This document shows, one piece after another, positions 52,391 through 60,952 of a stretch of DNA of 64,000 bases. The stretch covers positions 2,108,001 through 2,172,000 of the forward strand of contig OZ123195.1 of NCBI GenBank assembly GCA_964204605.1, written 5' to 3'. Position numbers and translations under genes: made by a program. Under the pieces are notes generated by a model, which worked only from the letters and a program-made list of their open reading frames with translations, had not been told where the DNA came from and searched no databases. The DNA is from UBA961 sp014191195. Its GTDB lineage: Bacteria > Bacteroidota > Ignavibacteria > Kapaibacteriales > UBA961. Every line of letters starts with the position of its first letter. The stretch's first letter is position 1.

Positions 52391-52825
52391 ATGAGTTCAA
52401 GAAATAATAAAATACAAGTACAGGTATTTAATGAATCTAATCAAAAACCTGTCCCTCGTACAAAGATTCAAGAAGTGGTTCGCCGTGTATTTGCAAGTGA
52501 AGGAATAAAGGAAGCAGAGATTAATGTTATCATTGTAACAGATGAAAAAATCCATGAATTAAATCTTGAATTTTTAAAACATGATTATACTACAGATGTA
52601 ATTACTTTTCCTTTAAGCGAGAACCCTTTGGAAGGAGAGGTTTACATAAGTGCAGACACTGCACGTAATCAAGCGGTTGAATTTGGTGTAACATTAACAG
52701 AAGAAATATTAAGATTGGCTGCTCATGGTGCATTACATTTAGCTGGATATAATGATGCTACACCGGAAGAAAAGAAAATAATGAGTACACTTGAAACAAA
52801 GTATATGCATGCTGGTCAATCTTAA
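52391..52825 (+). CDS. ybeY: Endoribonuclease YbeY
   Basis: Metal-dependent RNase needed for 16S rRNA 3'-end maturation and ribosome quality control. About 144 residues from ATG 52391 (GTG at 52379 gives 148). Motif HGALHLAGYND: the two first zinc ligands are His as usual, but the third, normally His in GYDH, is Asp here. That form is familiar from Bacteroidota YbeY sequences. Preceding LNLEFLKHDYTTDVITFPL is also diagnostic. The Smg-like gene follows after 15 bp. Confidence 0.95.
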   Translation: MSSRNNKIQVQVFNESNQKPVPRTKIQEVVRRVFASEGIKEAEINVIIVTDEKIHELNLEFLKHDYTTDVITFPLSENPLEGEVYISADTARNQAVEFGVTLTEEILRLAAHGALHLAGYNDATPEEKKIMSTLETKYMHAGQS

Positions 52826-52840
52826 TCAAATATATCTGGC

Positions 52841-53305
52841 ATGTTCATGTACGAAAGAATTATCAAAATTATAGCTGAATTTTTACAGCATATGCAAATT
52901 GGTGGACAACCCTCTGGAGACAAACTGCAGGAATTAGAAAGGAGAGGTTTTACTGTTGTAGAAATTTCAACTGCACTTAGCTGGATTGCAGAAAGGATTG
53001 AAGCTGGAAATCTTATCATTAGGTCTCAAACTAGTGAAACTTCATTCAAACATAGAATTCTTAATGATATAGAAAAAGAAGTGTTCTCGCCCGAGGCCTG
53101 GGGCTTATTAGTAGAATATCAGGAATTGGGCATCTTAAAACAAGAGCATATAGAGCAGATAATTGATAGGGGAACATTGATGAATTTGTATCAAGCCGAT
53201 ATACATGCATTATCTTTATTAATAATTGCTATTATGTTTCATCAGCCAGAATCCAATCATTCAATGTATAGATTGCTTTTACAAGCAGATGAGCGTATTC
53301 ATTAA
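52841..53305 (+). CDS. Smg/DUF494-family protein
   Basis: 154 residues. The C-terminal half LLVEYQELGILKQEHIEQII followed by DR, then IHALSLLIIAIMFHQP, and the N-terminal ELERRGFTVVEISTALSWI match the Smg (DUF494) family, which in proteobacteria lies near def-fmt or topA. Its function is unsettled; topoisomerase and protein maturation links have been suggested only from gene context. It follows ybeY closely, and the tRNA-Arg begins 4 bp after its stop codon. Confidence 0.82.
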   Translation: MFMYERIIKIIAEFLQHMQIGGQPSGDKLQELERRGFTVVEISTALSWIAERIEAGNLIIRSQTSETSFKHRILNDIEKEVFSPEAWGLLVEYQELGILKQEHIEQIIDRGTLMNLYQADIHALSLLIIAIMFHQPESNHSMYRLLLQADERIH

Positions 53306-53309
53306 ATTA

Positions 53310-53383
53310 GACCCCGTAGTTCAGCTGGACAGAACGCAAGTTTCCTAAACTTGATGTCGGAGGTTCGAGTCCTCTCGGGGTCG
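53310..53383 (+). tRNA. tRNA-Arg (anticodon CCU)
   Basis: Acceptor arms GACCCCG (53310-53316) and CGGGGTC (53376-53382) pair fully. Anticodon stem CAAGT/ACTTG with loop TTCCTAA, anticodon CCT at 53344-53346, reading AGG. T-arm GGAGG-TTCGAGT-CCTCT. CCA is not encoded. It is packed between the Smg-like gene and obg with 4 bp on either side, so it may be processed from the ybeY-smg transcript. Confidence 0.97.
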
Positions 53384-53387
53384 CTTC

Positions 53388-54401
53388 TTAATTCGATTCT
53401 TCTTCCCATGATTTTTTTAGTACTGCCCACATCATTTTTTTAAGATCTTCAATTTTTTCACCAGAAACAGCAGAAATTTGCATTATTGGATAATCGCCAC
53501 TATGTGCAAAGTTCAATGTATCCAATATATCTCTATCTGGCTGAGTAACTGTATCCATTTTGCTTATACATATAACCCTTGGTTTTAATAACATATCTGG
53601 ATTATATTTTTCTAATTCTTGGCATAGTACAGTATACTCGGTAACGGGGTCTCCACTCATTGCATCTAACAGGAATACTAATAGTCTTGTTCTTTCTACA
53701 TGACGTAAAAATTGTATTCCCAAACCTTTTCCTTCGTGGGCTCCTTCTATTAATCCTGGAATATCAGCTATAGTAAAAGAGCGTTCTTCTCCAACATATA
53801 CCATTCCTAAATTTGGAACTAAAGTGGTAAAAGGATAATCGGCAATTTTAGGTTTTGCAGCTGAAATAACAGAAATCAAGGTTGATTTTCCAGCATTTGG
53901 AAAACCTACTAATCCAATATCTGCAAGTATTTTTAATTCTAAGGTTAATTTAAGTTCTTCTCCAGATTCTCCTGGTTCTGCATTTCTTGGTGCCTGATTT
54001 ACTGATGTAGTAAATTCCGAGTTTCCTCTTCCACCTCTTCCACCACGTACCAAAGTATATCTTTGTTTATCTCTTGTTAAATCAACTAATGTTTCACCAG
54101 TTTCAAAGTTTATAATTACTGTTCCAGCTGGAACACGAACTATTTTATCTTTTCCACTTTTACCTGTAGAACGTGATAAACCACCAGCTTTACCATCTTC
54201 GGCATCATATCTACGTTGATAACGAAAATCTAAAAGAGTTGTTAATTGTCTATCTGCTTCAATAACTACATCCCCACCTTTGCCTCCATTACCACCATCT
54301 GGCCCACCCAATGGAACATATTTTTCTTTTCTAAAACTAACATGCCCTCTGCCGCCTTTGCCTGAACTAACTTCTATAACTGCGCTATCTATAAAATTCA
54401 T
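53388..54401 (-). CDS. obgE: Obg-family GTPase
   Basis: Essential ribosome-assembly GTPase of 337 residues. The glycine-rich Obg fold comes first (SSGKGGRGHVSFRKEKYVPL, GGPDGGNGGKGGDVV), then the G domain with G1 GFPNAGKST, G3 DIPGLIEGAHEG and G4 ISKMD. No C-terminal OCT domain. A TAATTTTG -7 box with TTG 22 nt upstream lies in the upstream region. Confidence 0.97.
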   Translation of the reverse strand: MNFIDSAVIEVSSGKGGRGHVSFRKEKYVPLGGPDGGNGGKGGDVVIEADRQLTTLLDFRYQRRYDAEDGKAGGLSRSTGKSGKDKIVRVPAGTVIINFETGETLVDLTRDKQRYTLVRGGRGGRGNSEFTTSVNQAPRNAEPGESGEELKLTLELKILADIGLVGFPNAGKSTLISVISAAKPKIADYPFTTLVPNLGMVYVGEERSFTIADIPGLIEGAHEGKGLGIQFLRHVERTRLLVFLLDAMSGDPVTEYTVLCQELEKYNPDMLLKPRVICISKMDTVTQPDRDILDTLNFAHSGDYPIMQISAVSGEKIEDLKKMMWAVLKKSWEEESN

Positions 54402-54467
54402 GCTATTTCTTTCATTATATATTAAAAATTAAAGAAAGCATATCTAATGTTGATAATGCTGTCAGTA

Positions 54468-54500
54468 CAAAATTAAACCTTATTACTCCGATTACAGCAA
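54468..54500 (-). promoter_or_regulatory. Probable promoter of obg
   Basis: On the minus strand: TTG (plus 54498-54500), 22 nt, TAATTTTG (plus 54468-54475). Spacing is at the upper end for the consensus. Confidence 0.5.
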
Positions 54501-54578
54501 GAAACTGAAATGAATATTGTAGATTTGCAAGAATTATGTACTAAATATCAAGCTTTTGATATACCTTTTTGAATATTG

Positions 54579-54974
54579 ATGAGTAGTATTATGCCAACAA
54601 TTTCATCACTCGATCCACGCATTAACAGGGCAGGCATTCCAGAAGATCCAGAAACTGCCTTCATCCCAAAAGAACAACTTGATCAATTTCAAACCTATGA
54701 AGTATTTGTTCAAACAAAAAGTGGTGGACATCATAATCATGTGGGATCGGTACATGCTCCTGACCCCGAAATCGCGATGGCTTTTGCAAAAGAACAATAT
54801 TGTCGTAGAGGCCAAACATTTAATGTATGGGTTGCAGTTACTTCTTCTATATTTTCACTGGATATTCAAGATTCAGATTTTTTTGAAACAGTACCCGATA
54901 AAACATATAGAGAAGTAAACGATTATATAAATACTCGTGAAAAAATCGAAGCATTTAAGAAGTCTAAACAATAA
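54579..54974 (+). CDS. PaaB-like phenylacetyl-CoA epoxidase subunit
   Basis: About 131 residues. YEVFVQTKSGGHHNHVGSVH, then DPEIAMAFAKEQYCRRGQTF and VWVAVTSSI are the typical PaaB core, a small structural subunit in the PaaABCE epoxygenase that attacks phenylacetyl-CoA. None of the catalytic or reductase partners (PaaA, C, D, E) are nearby, so either they lie elsewhere or this orphan has another role. An N-terminal tail of about 35 residues is extra. Start ATG 54579 or 54591. It is followed 16 bp later by dnaX. Confidence 0.85.
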   Translation: MSSIMPTISSLDPRINRAGIPEDPETAFIPKEQLDQFQTYEVFVQTKSGGHHNHVGSVHAPDPEIAMAFAKEQYCRRGQTFNVWVAVTSSIFSLDIQDSDFFETVPDKTYREVNDYINTREKIEAFKKSKQ

Positions 54975-54990
54975 ACTTATCTATATCATT

Positions 54991-56712
54991 ATGTCCCAAG
55001 AACCAAACCAATCTGAACACTATATTGTCACTGCCCGTAAATGGCGGCCAATGACATTTGCACAGATTGTTGGGCAAGACCACATCTCTACTACCCTAAA
55101 AAATGCGATTTTGTCTGGAAGAGTTCATCATGCTTATTTGTTCACTGGGCCAAGGGGTGTAGGAAAAACTACATCAGCCAGAATTATTGCGAAAGCACTT
55201 AATTGTTTACAGCCCGGACCAGATGCAGAGCCATGTAATATTTGTGCATCTTGTAAAGATATTGTAGATGGTCGTTCCATCGATGTTATTGAAATTGATG
55301 GTGCCTCAAATAATAGCGTCGATGATGTTAGAAAGTTAAGGGAAAATTCACGTTATCCGCCAGTTCACGGAAAGTACAAGCTGTACATAATCGATGAAGT
55401 TCATATGTTATCTACTTCTGCATTTAATGCATTATTGAAAACATTAGAAGAACCTCCTCCTCATTTAATGTTCATATTTGCAACTACAGAAGTTCATAAA
55501 GTTCCAGCAACTATTTTGTCAAGATGCCAAAGATTCGATTTTCGCAGAATGGAAATTGATAGTATTGTTAGCCAACTTAGCAAAATTGCTGTACATGAAC
55601 ATATTTCCATTGATGAAGAATCGTTAATTGCAATAGCAAGGAAAGCAGATGGTTCCATGCGTGATTCTCAAAGTATTTTCGATCAGGTAAGGGCTTTTTG
55701 TGGTAATACAATTGTCTCTAGCGATGTTCATCAAGCTTTGCATTTAATTGATACCGAATTCTTTTTTAGAATTACAAAAGCTATTCGAGATAGGAATATT
55801 GCCGAGATGTTTATCATTGCTAATGAAGTGCTTCTTAAAGGATATGATATTCAAGAATGTATGAATGGTATTTTAGAGCATCTAAGAAATTTACTGACAG
55901 TGCTTGCTATTGGCTCTACAAAACTCATCGAAACTTCTTCTATTTATCATGAAATATATATTAAAGAGGCAGCATATTTTACTCAAAGCCAATTGCTTCG
56001 ATTAATGAATATTATTTCTATTTCTGAACAAAGCTTGCGATATGCTACTCAACCTAGAGTTAGATTCGAACTTGCTTTAACACAAATGGCTTCTCTGGAT
56101 TCTACTATAGAAATTTCTGCTTTGATAAAAGAAATTCAGTCTGGTGAATATAAATCAATTCCTGCAGCAACACATTCACGCAATGATATTACAGATATCC
56201 AGAAAAAAAAAACTCCTGAACACATAATTAATGTCGAAAATCAAGTCACCAAAGAAATACCAAGTCTTCCACAAGATTGGGATTCATTTGTAAAGACTTG
56301 TGATCCAGGTCTACAAATCTTACTTCAGTCAGTTTCGCTACAATTCAAAGAAAATACTATAAAATTGAGTGCTAAACAGCAATTTATTGCAGATCAATTA
56401 CAATCCAGATCTAAAGATATTTCTGTATTAATTTTCACTTTCTTTCAAACAACTTATATCCTCCACATAAATTGCGAAGGCTCTGTTTCTCAAGCAGCTC
56501 AGTCTCACTCTTTTCACATATCTACAGATCATATTGTACATGATATTCCAAAAACACAAAATCAAGGTGGTTTGGAATCTTTATCATCAAATGCCTCTTT
56601 CTTGAAAAAAGAAGAAAAAATAATCCCTACTCCGCCCCCTCAAAGACCTCTTAACCCAACAGAAAAGCATATAGTTGATGTGTTTGGTGCAAGAGAAATA
56701 CCAATGAAGTAA
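54991..56712 (+). CDS. dnaX: DNA polymerase III subunit gamma/tau
   Basis: Clamp-loader ATPase of about 573 residues. ARKWRPMTFAQIVGQDHIS, Walker A GPRGVGKTTSARIIAKAL, the zinc cysteines (PCNICASC region), DEVHMLS and TLEEPPPHLMFIFATTE are all present. The ATG at 54991 is the natural start; an upstream in-frame ATG lies inside the PaaB gene. The C-terminal 200 residues are variable and may contact the polymerase or helicase. Confidence 0.97.
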   Translation: MSQEPNQSEHYIVTARKWRPMTFAQIVGQDHISTTLKNAILSGRVHHAYLFTGPRGVGKTTSARIIAKALNCLQPGPDAEPCNICASCKDIVDGRSIDVIEIDGASNNSVDDVRKLRENSRYPPVHGKYKLYIIDEVHMLSTSAFNALLKTLEEPPPHLMFIFATTEVHKVPATILSRCQRFDFRRMEIDSIVSQLSKIAVHEHISIDEESLIAIARKADGSMRDSQSIFDQVRAFCGNTIVSSDVHQALHLIDTEFFFRITKAIRDRNIAEMFIIANEVLLKGYDIQECMNGILEHLRNLLTVLAIGSTKLIETSSIYHEIYIKEAAYFTQSQLLRLMNIISISEQSLRYATQPRVRFELALTQMASLDSTIEISALIKEIQSGEYKSIPAATHSRNDITDIQKKKTPEHIINVENQVTKEIPSLPQDWDSFVKTCDPGLQILLQSVSLQFKENTIKLSAKQQFIADQLQSRSKDISVLIFTFFQTTYILHINCEGSVSQAAQSHSFHISTDHIVHDIPKTQNQGGLESLSSNASFLKKEEKIIPTPPPQRPLNPTEKHIVDVFGAREIPMK

Positions 56713-56751
56713 TCTATAATTTATCCTTAAAAAAGAAAATATAAAAATATG

Positions 56752-56780
56752 TGTTGCAACATATATGTTCAAACACATAT
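56752..56780 (+). promoter_or_regulatory. Palindromes before marR, candidate operator
   Basis: TGTTGCAACA (56752-56761) is a perfect 10-bp palindrome; ATATGT-TCAAAC-ACATAT (56763-56780) is a second inverted repeat immediately after it. Both overlap the presumed start of the MarR-type gene. MarR regulators typically bind such short palindromes over their own promoter. Confidence 0.5.
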
Positions 56781-57277
56781 ATTTGTATATGGCAATTACA
56801 CATTTACATAATCGCTTGAAGCAAACTACATTTGAGTCCTCTACGCATGAGGTTATACTTAGTTTGCTTGTCTGTGCCGATATGATAAGAAATCAATTAG
56901 AAAAGGCATGTCTAGAATTTGCTATAACTTCCAATCAGTATAATATATTAAGGATATTGAATGGAGTATATCCAGAAGGCCATGCGAGGTGTGAAATTAG
57001 TAGTAGAATGTTAGAAAAAGCCCCTGATATTACAAGATTAATCGATGGCTTGGTTTCTTTAGGCTATGTAGAACGTTGTAAATCTGAGCAAGACAAACGT
57101 TTATCGGTAACGAAGATTTCAGAACAAGGACGAAATATTTTACAAGATATATTTCCCAAGATGAAGGAAACCATTCGAACATTGAGTAATGCATATACAG
57201 AAGAAGAGTGTAGGCTTTTTATTCAATTATGTGAGAAATTAATTGTGTTGGATACAAAGTTTCAGGAAGGATTTTGA
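56765..57277 (+). CDS. MarR-family transcriptional regulator
   Basis: 170 residues. Winged helix: ITSNQYNILRILNGVYPEGH, CEISSRMLEKAPDITRLIDG, LVSLGYVERCKSEQDKRLS. Such regulators sense phenolics, oxidants or other ligands and usually repress a neighbouring gene. The start may instead be the ATG at 56789, which would leave both upstream palindromes in the leader. The stop overlaps the pirin gene start as TGATG, so the two form one operon. Confidence 0.92.
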   Translation: MFKHIYLYMAITHLHNRLKQTTFESSTHEVILSLLVCADMIRNQLEKACLEFAITSNQYNILRILNGVYPEGHARCEISSRMLEKAPDITRLIDGLVSLGYVERCKSEQDKRLSVTKISEQGRNILQDIFPKMKETIRTLSNAYTEEECRLFIQLCEKLIVLDTKFQEGF

Positions 57278-57987
57278 TGAGCACAATATTTCATTCAGCT
57301 GAATCTCGTGGATATGCACATCATGGATGGTTAGAAACATATCATACATTTAGTTTTGCTCGTTATTTTAATCCAGAACGCATGAATTTTGGTGTTTTAA
57401 GAGTATTAAATGATGATAAAGTAGTTGCTGGAGAAGGATTTGGCAGACATGGCCATGACAATATGGAAATCATTTCTATTCCTTTAGAAGGAACATTGGT
57501 GCATGAAGATAGTTTAGGAACCAAAGGAACAATCAAAAAAGGCGAAATTCAGATAATGTCTGCTGGATCAGGAATTATCCATTCTGAAAGTAATAATAGC
57601 AGTACTGAGCCTGTAGAATTTTTGCAAATCTGGATTTTACCCAAGCATAGAGATATTACCCCATTATATGATCAAAGAATGTTTGGTCGATTAGAAAAAA
57701 CTAATACATTTAAAACTATTGTCTCGCCGGACATAGATGATGAATCTTTATGGATAAATCAAGATGCATATATATCTATAGGTGAATTTACAGTTGATAA
57801 AGAATGTATATATACGATGAAGAAACCAAATAATGGCTTGTATATGTTTATTATTAATGGAAATGTAAAAGTAGAAGACAGAGTTCTGCACAGAAGAGAT
57901 GGTTTCGGAATAACCGAGAAATCCTCAATTAAGTTGGAGATTTCAAAAGATTCAACAATACTTTTAATAGATATACCGTTGAACTAA
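57277..57987 (+). CDS. Pirin-family protein
   Basis: 236 residues, two-domain cupin. The metal site is H58, H60 (RHGHDNME), H102 and E104 (GSGIIHSE), as in the quercetinase-type pirin YhhW. Family roles include quercetin dioxygenase activity and stress-related regulation; the physiological substrate is unknown. GGAAGG precedes the ATG. Coupled to the MarR gene, so it is a likely regulatory target. Confidence 0.93.
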   Translation: MSTIFHSAESRGYAHHGWLETYHTFSFARYFNPERMNFGVLRVLNDDKVVAGEGFGRHGHDNMEIISIPLEGTLVHEDSLGTKGTIKKGEIQIMSAGSGIIHSESNNSSTEPVEFLQIWILPKHRDITPLYDQRMFGRLEKTNTFKTIVSPDIDDESLWINQDAYISIGEFTVDKECIYTMKKPNNGLYMFIINGNVKVEDRVLHRRDGFGITEKSSIKLEISKDSTILLIDIPLN

Positions 57988-58021
57988 TGTTCACTTTTTT
58001 ATACAAATTGGAGTTTTTTCA

Positions 58022-58606
58022 ATGAAAAAATTTGTAATTATCGTAGTTGTTTTTGTATGTGGTGGTTTTGGCATAAATGCACAAAACACAAAATGGAATT
58101 TAGACCGTTCGCATTCTTCTATTAAGTTTACAGTAAGCCATATGGTTGTATCTGAAGCTGATGGAAAATTCGGTGATTTTGATGTAAAAGTAGCTTCAGA
58201 CAATTCAGATTTTTCAGATGCTAATATTGATGTAACAATCAAATCAGCTTCTATTAATACTGATGATGCAAAACGTGATGAGCATTTAAAAAGCGCTGAT
58301 TTTTTTGATGTAAATACATATCCATCAATCACTTTAAAAAATGCGAAATTATCTAAATCAGGTAATGGTTATAAGTTGACAGGTGATTTTACAATGCATG
58401 GCATCACTAAAAAAGTATCTTTAGATGCTAAATTTGGTGGAATTGCTAAAAGCCCATGGGGACAAACCGTTGCAGGTTTTAAAGTACAAGGAAAAATTAA
58501 TCGTAAAGATTATGGTGTTTCTTGGAGCAAATTGCTAGACAATGGTGGAGCAGTTGTTGGTGATGAAGTTGAATTAAATGCTTCTTTGGAACTTGTTAAG
58601 CAATAA
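58022..58606 (+). CDS. YceI-family periplasmic protein
   Basis: 194 residues with a signal peptide (FVIIVVVFVCGGFGINAQ). The lipocalin-like YceI barrel begins WNLDRSHSSIKFTVSHMVV and shows LKSADFFDVNTYPSITL, GDFTMHGITKKVSL and GFKVQGKINRKDYGVSW. These proteins bind long isoprenoids such as polyprenyls in the periplasm. It lies 34 bp after the pirin gene, so may share the MarR-controlled transcript. A strong terminator follows. Confidence 0.93.
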   Translation: MKKFVIIVVVFVCGGFGINAQNTKWNLDRSHSSIKFTVSHMVVSEADGKFGDFDVKVASDNSDFSDANIDVTIKSASINTDDAKRDEHLKSADFFDVNTYPSITLKNAKLSKSGNGYKLTGDFTMHGITKKVSLDAKFGGIAKSPWGQTVAGFKVQGKINRKDYGVSWSKLLDNGGAVVGDEVELNASLELVKQ

Positions 58607-58642
58607 TTGAAAACATATTATTTTAATGATAATAAATAGAAT

Positions 58643-58698
58643 AGCGACATTATCTTTAAAGGCTTCCCAATGTCTTAAAGGATATGTCGCTTTTTTTT
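58643..58698 (+). terminator. Rho-independent terminator after yceI
   Basis: AGCGACAT (58643-58650) pairs with ATGTCGCT (58684-58691), extended with small mismatches by ATCTTTAA/TTAAAGGAT, followed by eight T. Confidence 0.82.
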
Positions 58699-58746
58699 AT
58701 ATCTTTAGTTTATAATAACAATCAATATCATATAGTATTTATAATC

Positions 58747-60135
58747 ATGCTGCACATTTACTCTCCTTTCACAAGGGAAAAAATAGATGAAATCCCATTA
58801 CAGAATTTTGAGCAAGCTCAACAAAAGCTTGATATAGCATATACATTGTTTAAGGATCAGAGTAAACAGTTACCTGCATATCAAAGAATTTCTATTCTAG
58901 AAAAACTTATCGATATTATGCAAAGTTCGATAGAAGAATTGACAATAATTGCTGTAAAAGAAGGTGGAAAGCCATATAGTGATTCTAAAGTTGAGGTATT
59001 TAGGGCAATTCAAGGAGTAAAAAGCGCAATTGATACAATGCGTACAATGCATGGTGAACAAATTCCAATGGGAATAACGGAATCATCTAAAGGGAAACTT
59101 GCTTTTACTATCTATGAACCTATTGGAGTAGTATTTGCGATTAGTGCATTTAATCATCCTTTAAACTTGATTATTCATCAAGTGATACCTGCCATAGCAG
59201 CAGGAACCCCAATAATTATTAAACCAGCTGGATCTACACCAAGATCATGTATTACATTAGTAGACATGATATATAGTGCTGGATTGCCCAAAGAATGGTG
59301 TCAAACCCTTATATGTGCATCTCATATTGCCGAACAATTAGTATCAGATTCACGTATTGCATTTTTATCATTTATTGGTTCAGCAGAAATCGGTTGGAAA
59401 TTACGCTCATTATTAGCTCCGGGAACTCGTTGCGCACTTGAACATGGTGGCATAGCACCAGTAATTATGACAGAAGATGCTGATTGGACATCGGCTTTGA
59501 AACCATTAATAAAAGGAGCATTTTATCATTCTGGGCAAGTATGCGTTTCGGTACAAAAAATATTTGTTCATCATTCAATATCTTCTGATTTTACTGAACA
59601 AATGGTAAAATTAGCAAATACATTTAAGATTGGCGACCCCTTACATCCTTTAACAGAGGGTGGCCCATTGATACATCCATCAGAAATACAGAGAATACAT
59701 CTGTGGGTTCAGGAAGCTATTCAGGCAGGTGCAACATTAGCATGTGGTGGTGAGGCTATCTCTGAAACACTATATATGCCAACAATATTAATTAATCCTC
59801 CAGATGATGCAACTGTATCGAGAAAAGAGATATTTGGTCCTGTAGTATGTATGTATTCTTATAAAACTGTAGACGAGGCAATACATAGAGCCAATGCATT
59901 ACAATTTGGTTTTCAAGCATCTGTATTTACAAAGAATACAGATACTGCATTTTATATCATGAAGAAACTGAATGCTAGTGCTGTGATGTTAAATGACCAT
60001 ACAGCATTTAGAGTAGATTGGATGCCATTTGGTGGAAGGGACTCATCAGGATTAGGATGGGGTGGTATTCCATATAGTATTAAAGAATATTCCAGAGAAA
60101 AAATGCTGGTTTTTTCTTCACCAGCTTTAGAATAA
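58747..60135 (+). CDS. Aldehyde dehydrogenase family protein
   Basis: 462 residues. NAD(P)-dependent oxidation of an aldehyde. The oxyanion Asn is in ISAFNHPLNL, the general-base Glu in ALEHGGIAPVI, and the catalytic Cys in HSGQVCVSVQK; EIFGPVVCMY and MPFGGRDSSGLG are also conserved. The layout resembles lactaldehyde- or glyceraldehyde-3-phosphate-type ALDHs more than betaine-type; substrate unknown. The ATG at 58747 is chosen because the upstream frame overlaps a terminator. Two genes follow closely. Confidence 0.92.
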   Translation: MLHIYSPFTREKIDEIPLQNFEQAQQKLDIAYTLFKDQSKQLPAYQRISILEKLIDIMQSSIEELTIIAVKEGGKPYSDSKVEVFRAIQGVKSAIDTMRTMHGEQIPMGITESSKGKLAFTIYEPIGVVFAISAFNHPLNLIIHQVIPAIAAGTPIIIKPAGSTPRSCITLVDMIYSAGLPKEWCQTLICASHIAEQLVSDSRIAFLSFIGSAEIGWKLRSLLAPGTRCALEHGGIAPVIMTEDADWTSALKPLIKGAFYHSGQVCVSVQKIFVHHSISSDFTEQMVKLANTFKIGDPLHPLTEGGPLIHPSEIQRIHLWVQEAIQAGATLACGGEAISETLYMPTILINPPDDATVSRKEIFGPVVCMYSYKTVDEAIHRANALQFGFQASVFTKNTDTAFYIMKKLNASAVMLNDHTAFRVDWMPFGGRDSSGLGWGGIPYSIKEYSREKMLVFSSPALE

Positions 60136-60146
60136 AAAAGGTTTAT

Positions 60147-60443
60147 ATGAAATGTTTTATGATAACAGTTGCATTACCTGGTACATTTACACCAGAGTTT
60201 AGTTCATTAATACCTCCTCAGCGTGCTTATATAAATAAGCTTATGGGTAGAGGAATTGTTTCTACATATACATTATCGGCAGACAGAACAAAATTGTGGA
60301 TTATCATGTTTGGCGAAGATATGGAAGAAATTGAAGAATGCTTATCTAAGTTTCCGATGCAAAGATATATGGATGCAGAAATTGATGAGGTAATGTTTCA
60401 TAATAATGCAGCCCATTATGTATTTCCTATGTCATTAAACTAA
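60147..60443 (+). CDS. Small dimeric alpha/beta-barrel protein (YciI/muconolactone-isomerase-like)
   Basis: 98 residues. MITVALPGTFTPEFSSLIPP, then VSTYTLSADRTKLWIIMFGE and MEEIEECLSKFPM look like the two halves of a ferredoxin-like barrel as in YciI or muconolactone isomerase. I do not recognise a more specific family. It lies 11 bp after the aldehyde dehydrogenase and its stop overlaps the folA start (TAATG). Confidence 0.65.
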   Translation: MKCFMITVALPGTFTPEFSSLIPPQRAYINKLMGRGIVSTYTLSADRTKLWIIMFGEDMEEIEECLSKFPMQRYMDAEIDEVMFHNNAAHYVFPMSLN

Positions 60444-60952
60444 TGAAAACCCCAGTTGAACTTGAAGCAATAATGGCTATAGCAGATAATGGAGCTTTTG
60501 GAATACATCAAGGCCTACCATGGCATATTCCTTCTGAATTGCAATATTTTAAATCTATTACCATGAATAATCCAATGATTATGGGTTATAATACATTTAA
60601 GTCTATTGGGAATTTATTACCAGGTAGAGATCATATTGTTATAACTTCAAAAAAAATTCCAACACAAGAAGCCCTTTATATTGTTGATTCTTTTTCGGAA
60701 GCTTGCTCTGTATTACAAACATTACATTGTAAGAAAGCTTTTATTATTGGGGGTGCAACATTATTTACAGATACACTAGACTTTTGCTCTTTGGTACATG
60801 TATCTAGAATCCATATAGAGCCTAAAGCAGATATATTTTTTACTTTCCCTGTGGGTCATTGGCAATGCATTCAAGAATCAGATAAGATAGTAGATCAAAA
60901 AACGGCTATCTCTTATACTTTACAGAAGTGGAAGAAAATCAAAGAATTATGA
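60443..60952 (+). CDS. folA: Dihydrofolate reductase
   Basis: 169 residues; reduces dihydrofolate with NADPH. IMAIADNGAFGIHQGLPWHI, then PMIMGYNTFKSIG, LPGRDHIVIT and KKAFIIGGATLF are typical. The catalytic acid of the family, usually Asp after PWHLPAD, is Glu here (PSELQYF), an accepted variant. Last gene of a tight three-gene run; its stop overlaps the stop of the convergent permease gene. Confidence 0.95.
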   Translation: MKTPVELEAIMAIADNGAFGIHQGLPWHIPSELQYFKSITMNNPMIMGYNTFKSIGNLLPGRDHIVITSKKIPTQEALYIVDSFSEACSVLQTLHCKKAFIIGGATLFTDTLDFCSLVHVSRIHIEPKADIFFTFPVGHWQCIQESDKIVDQKTAISYTLQKWKKIKEL

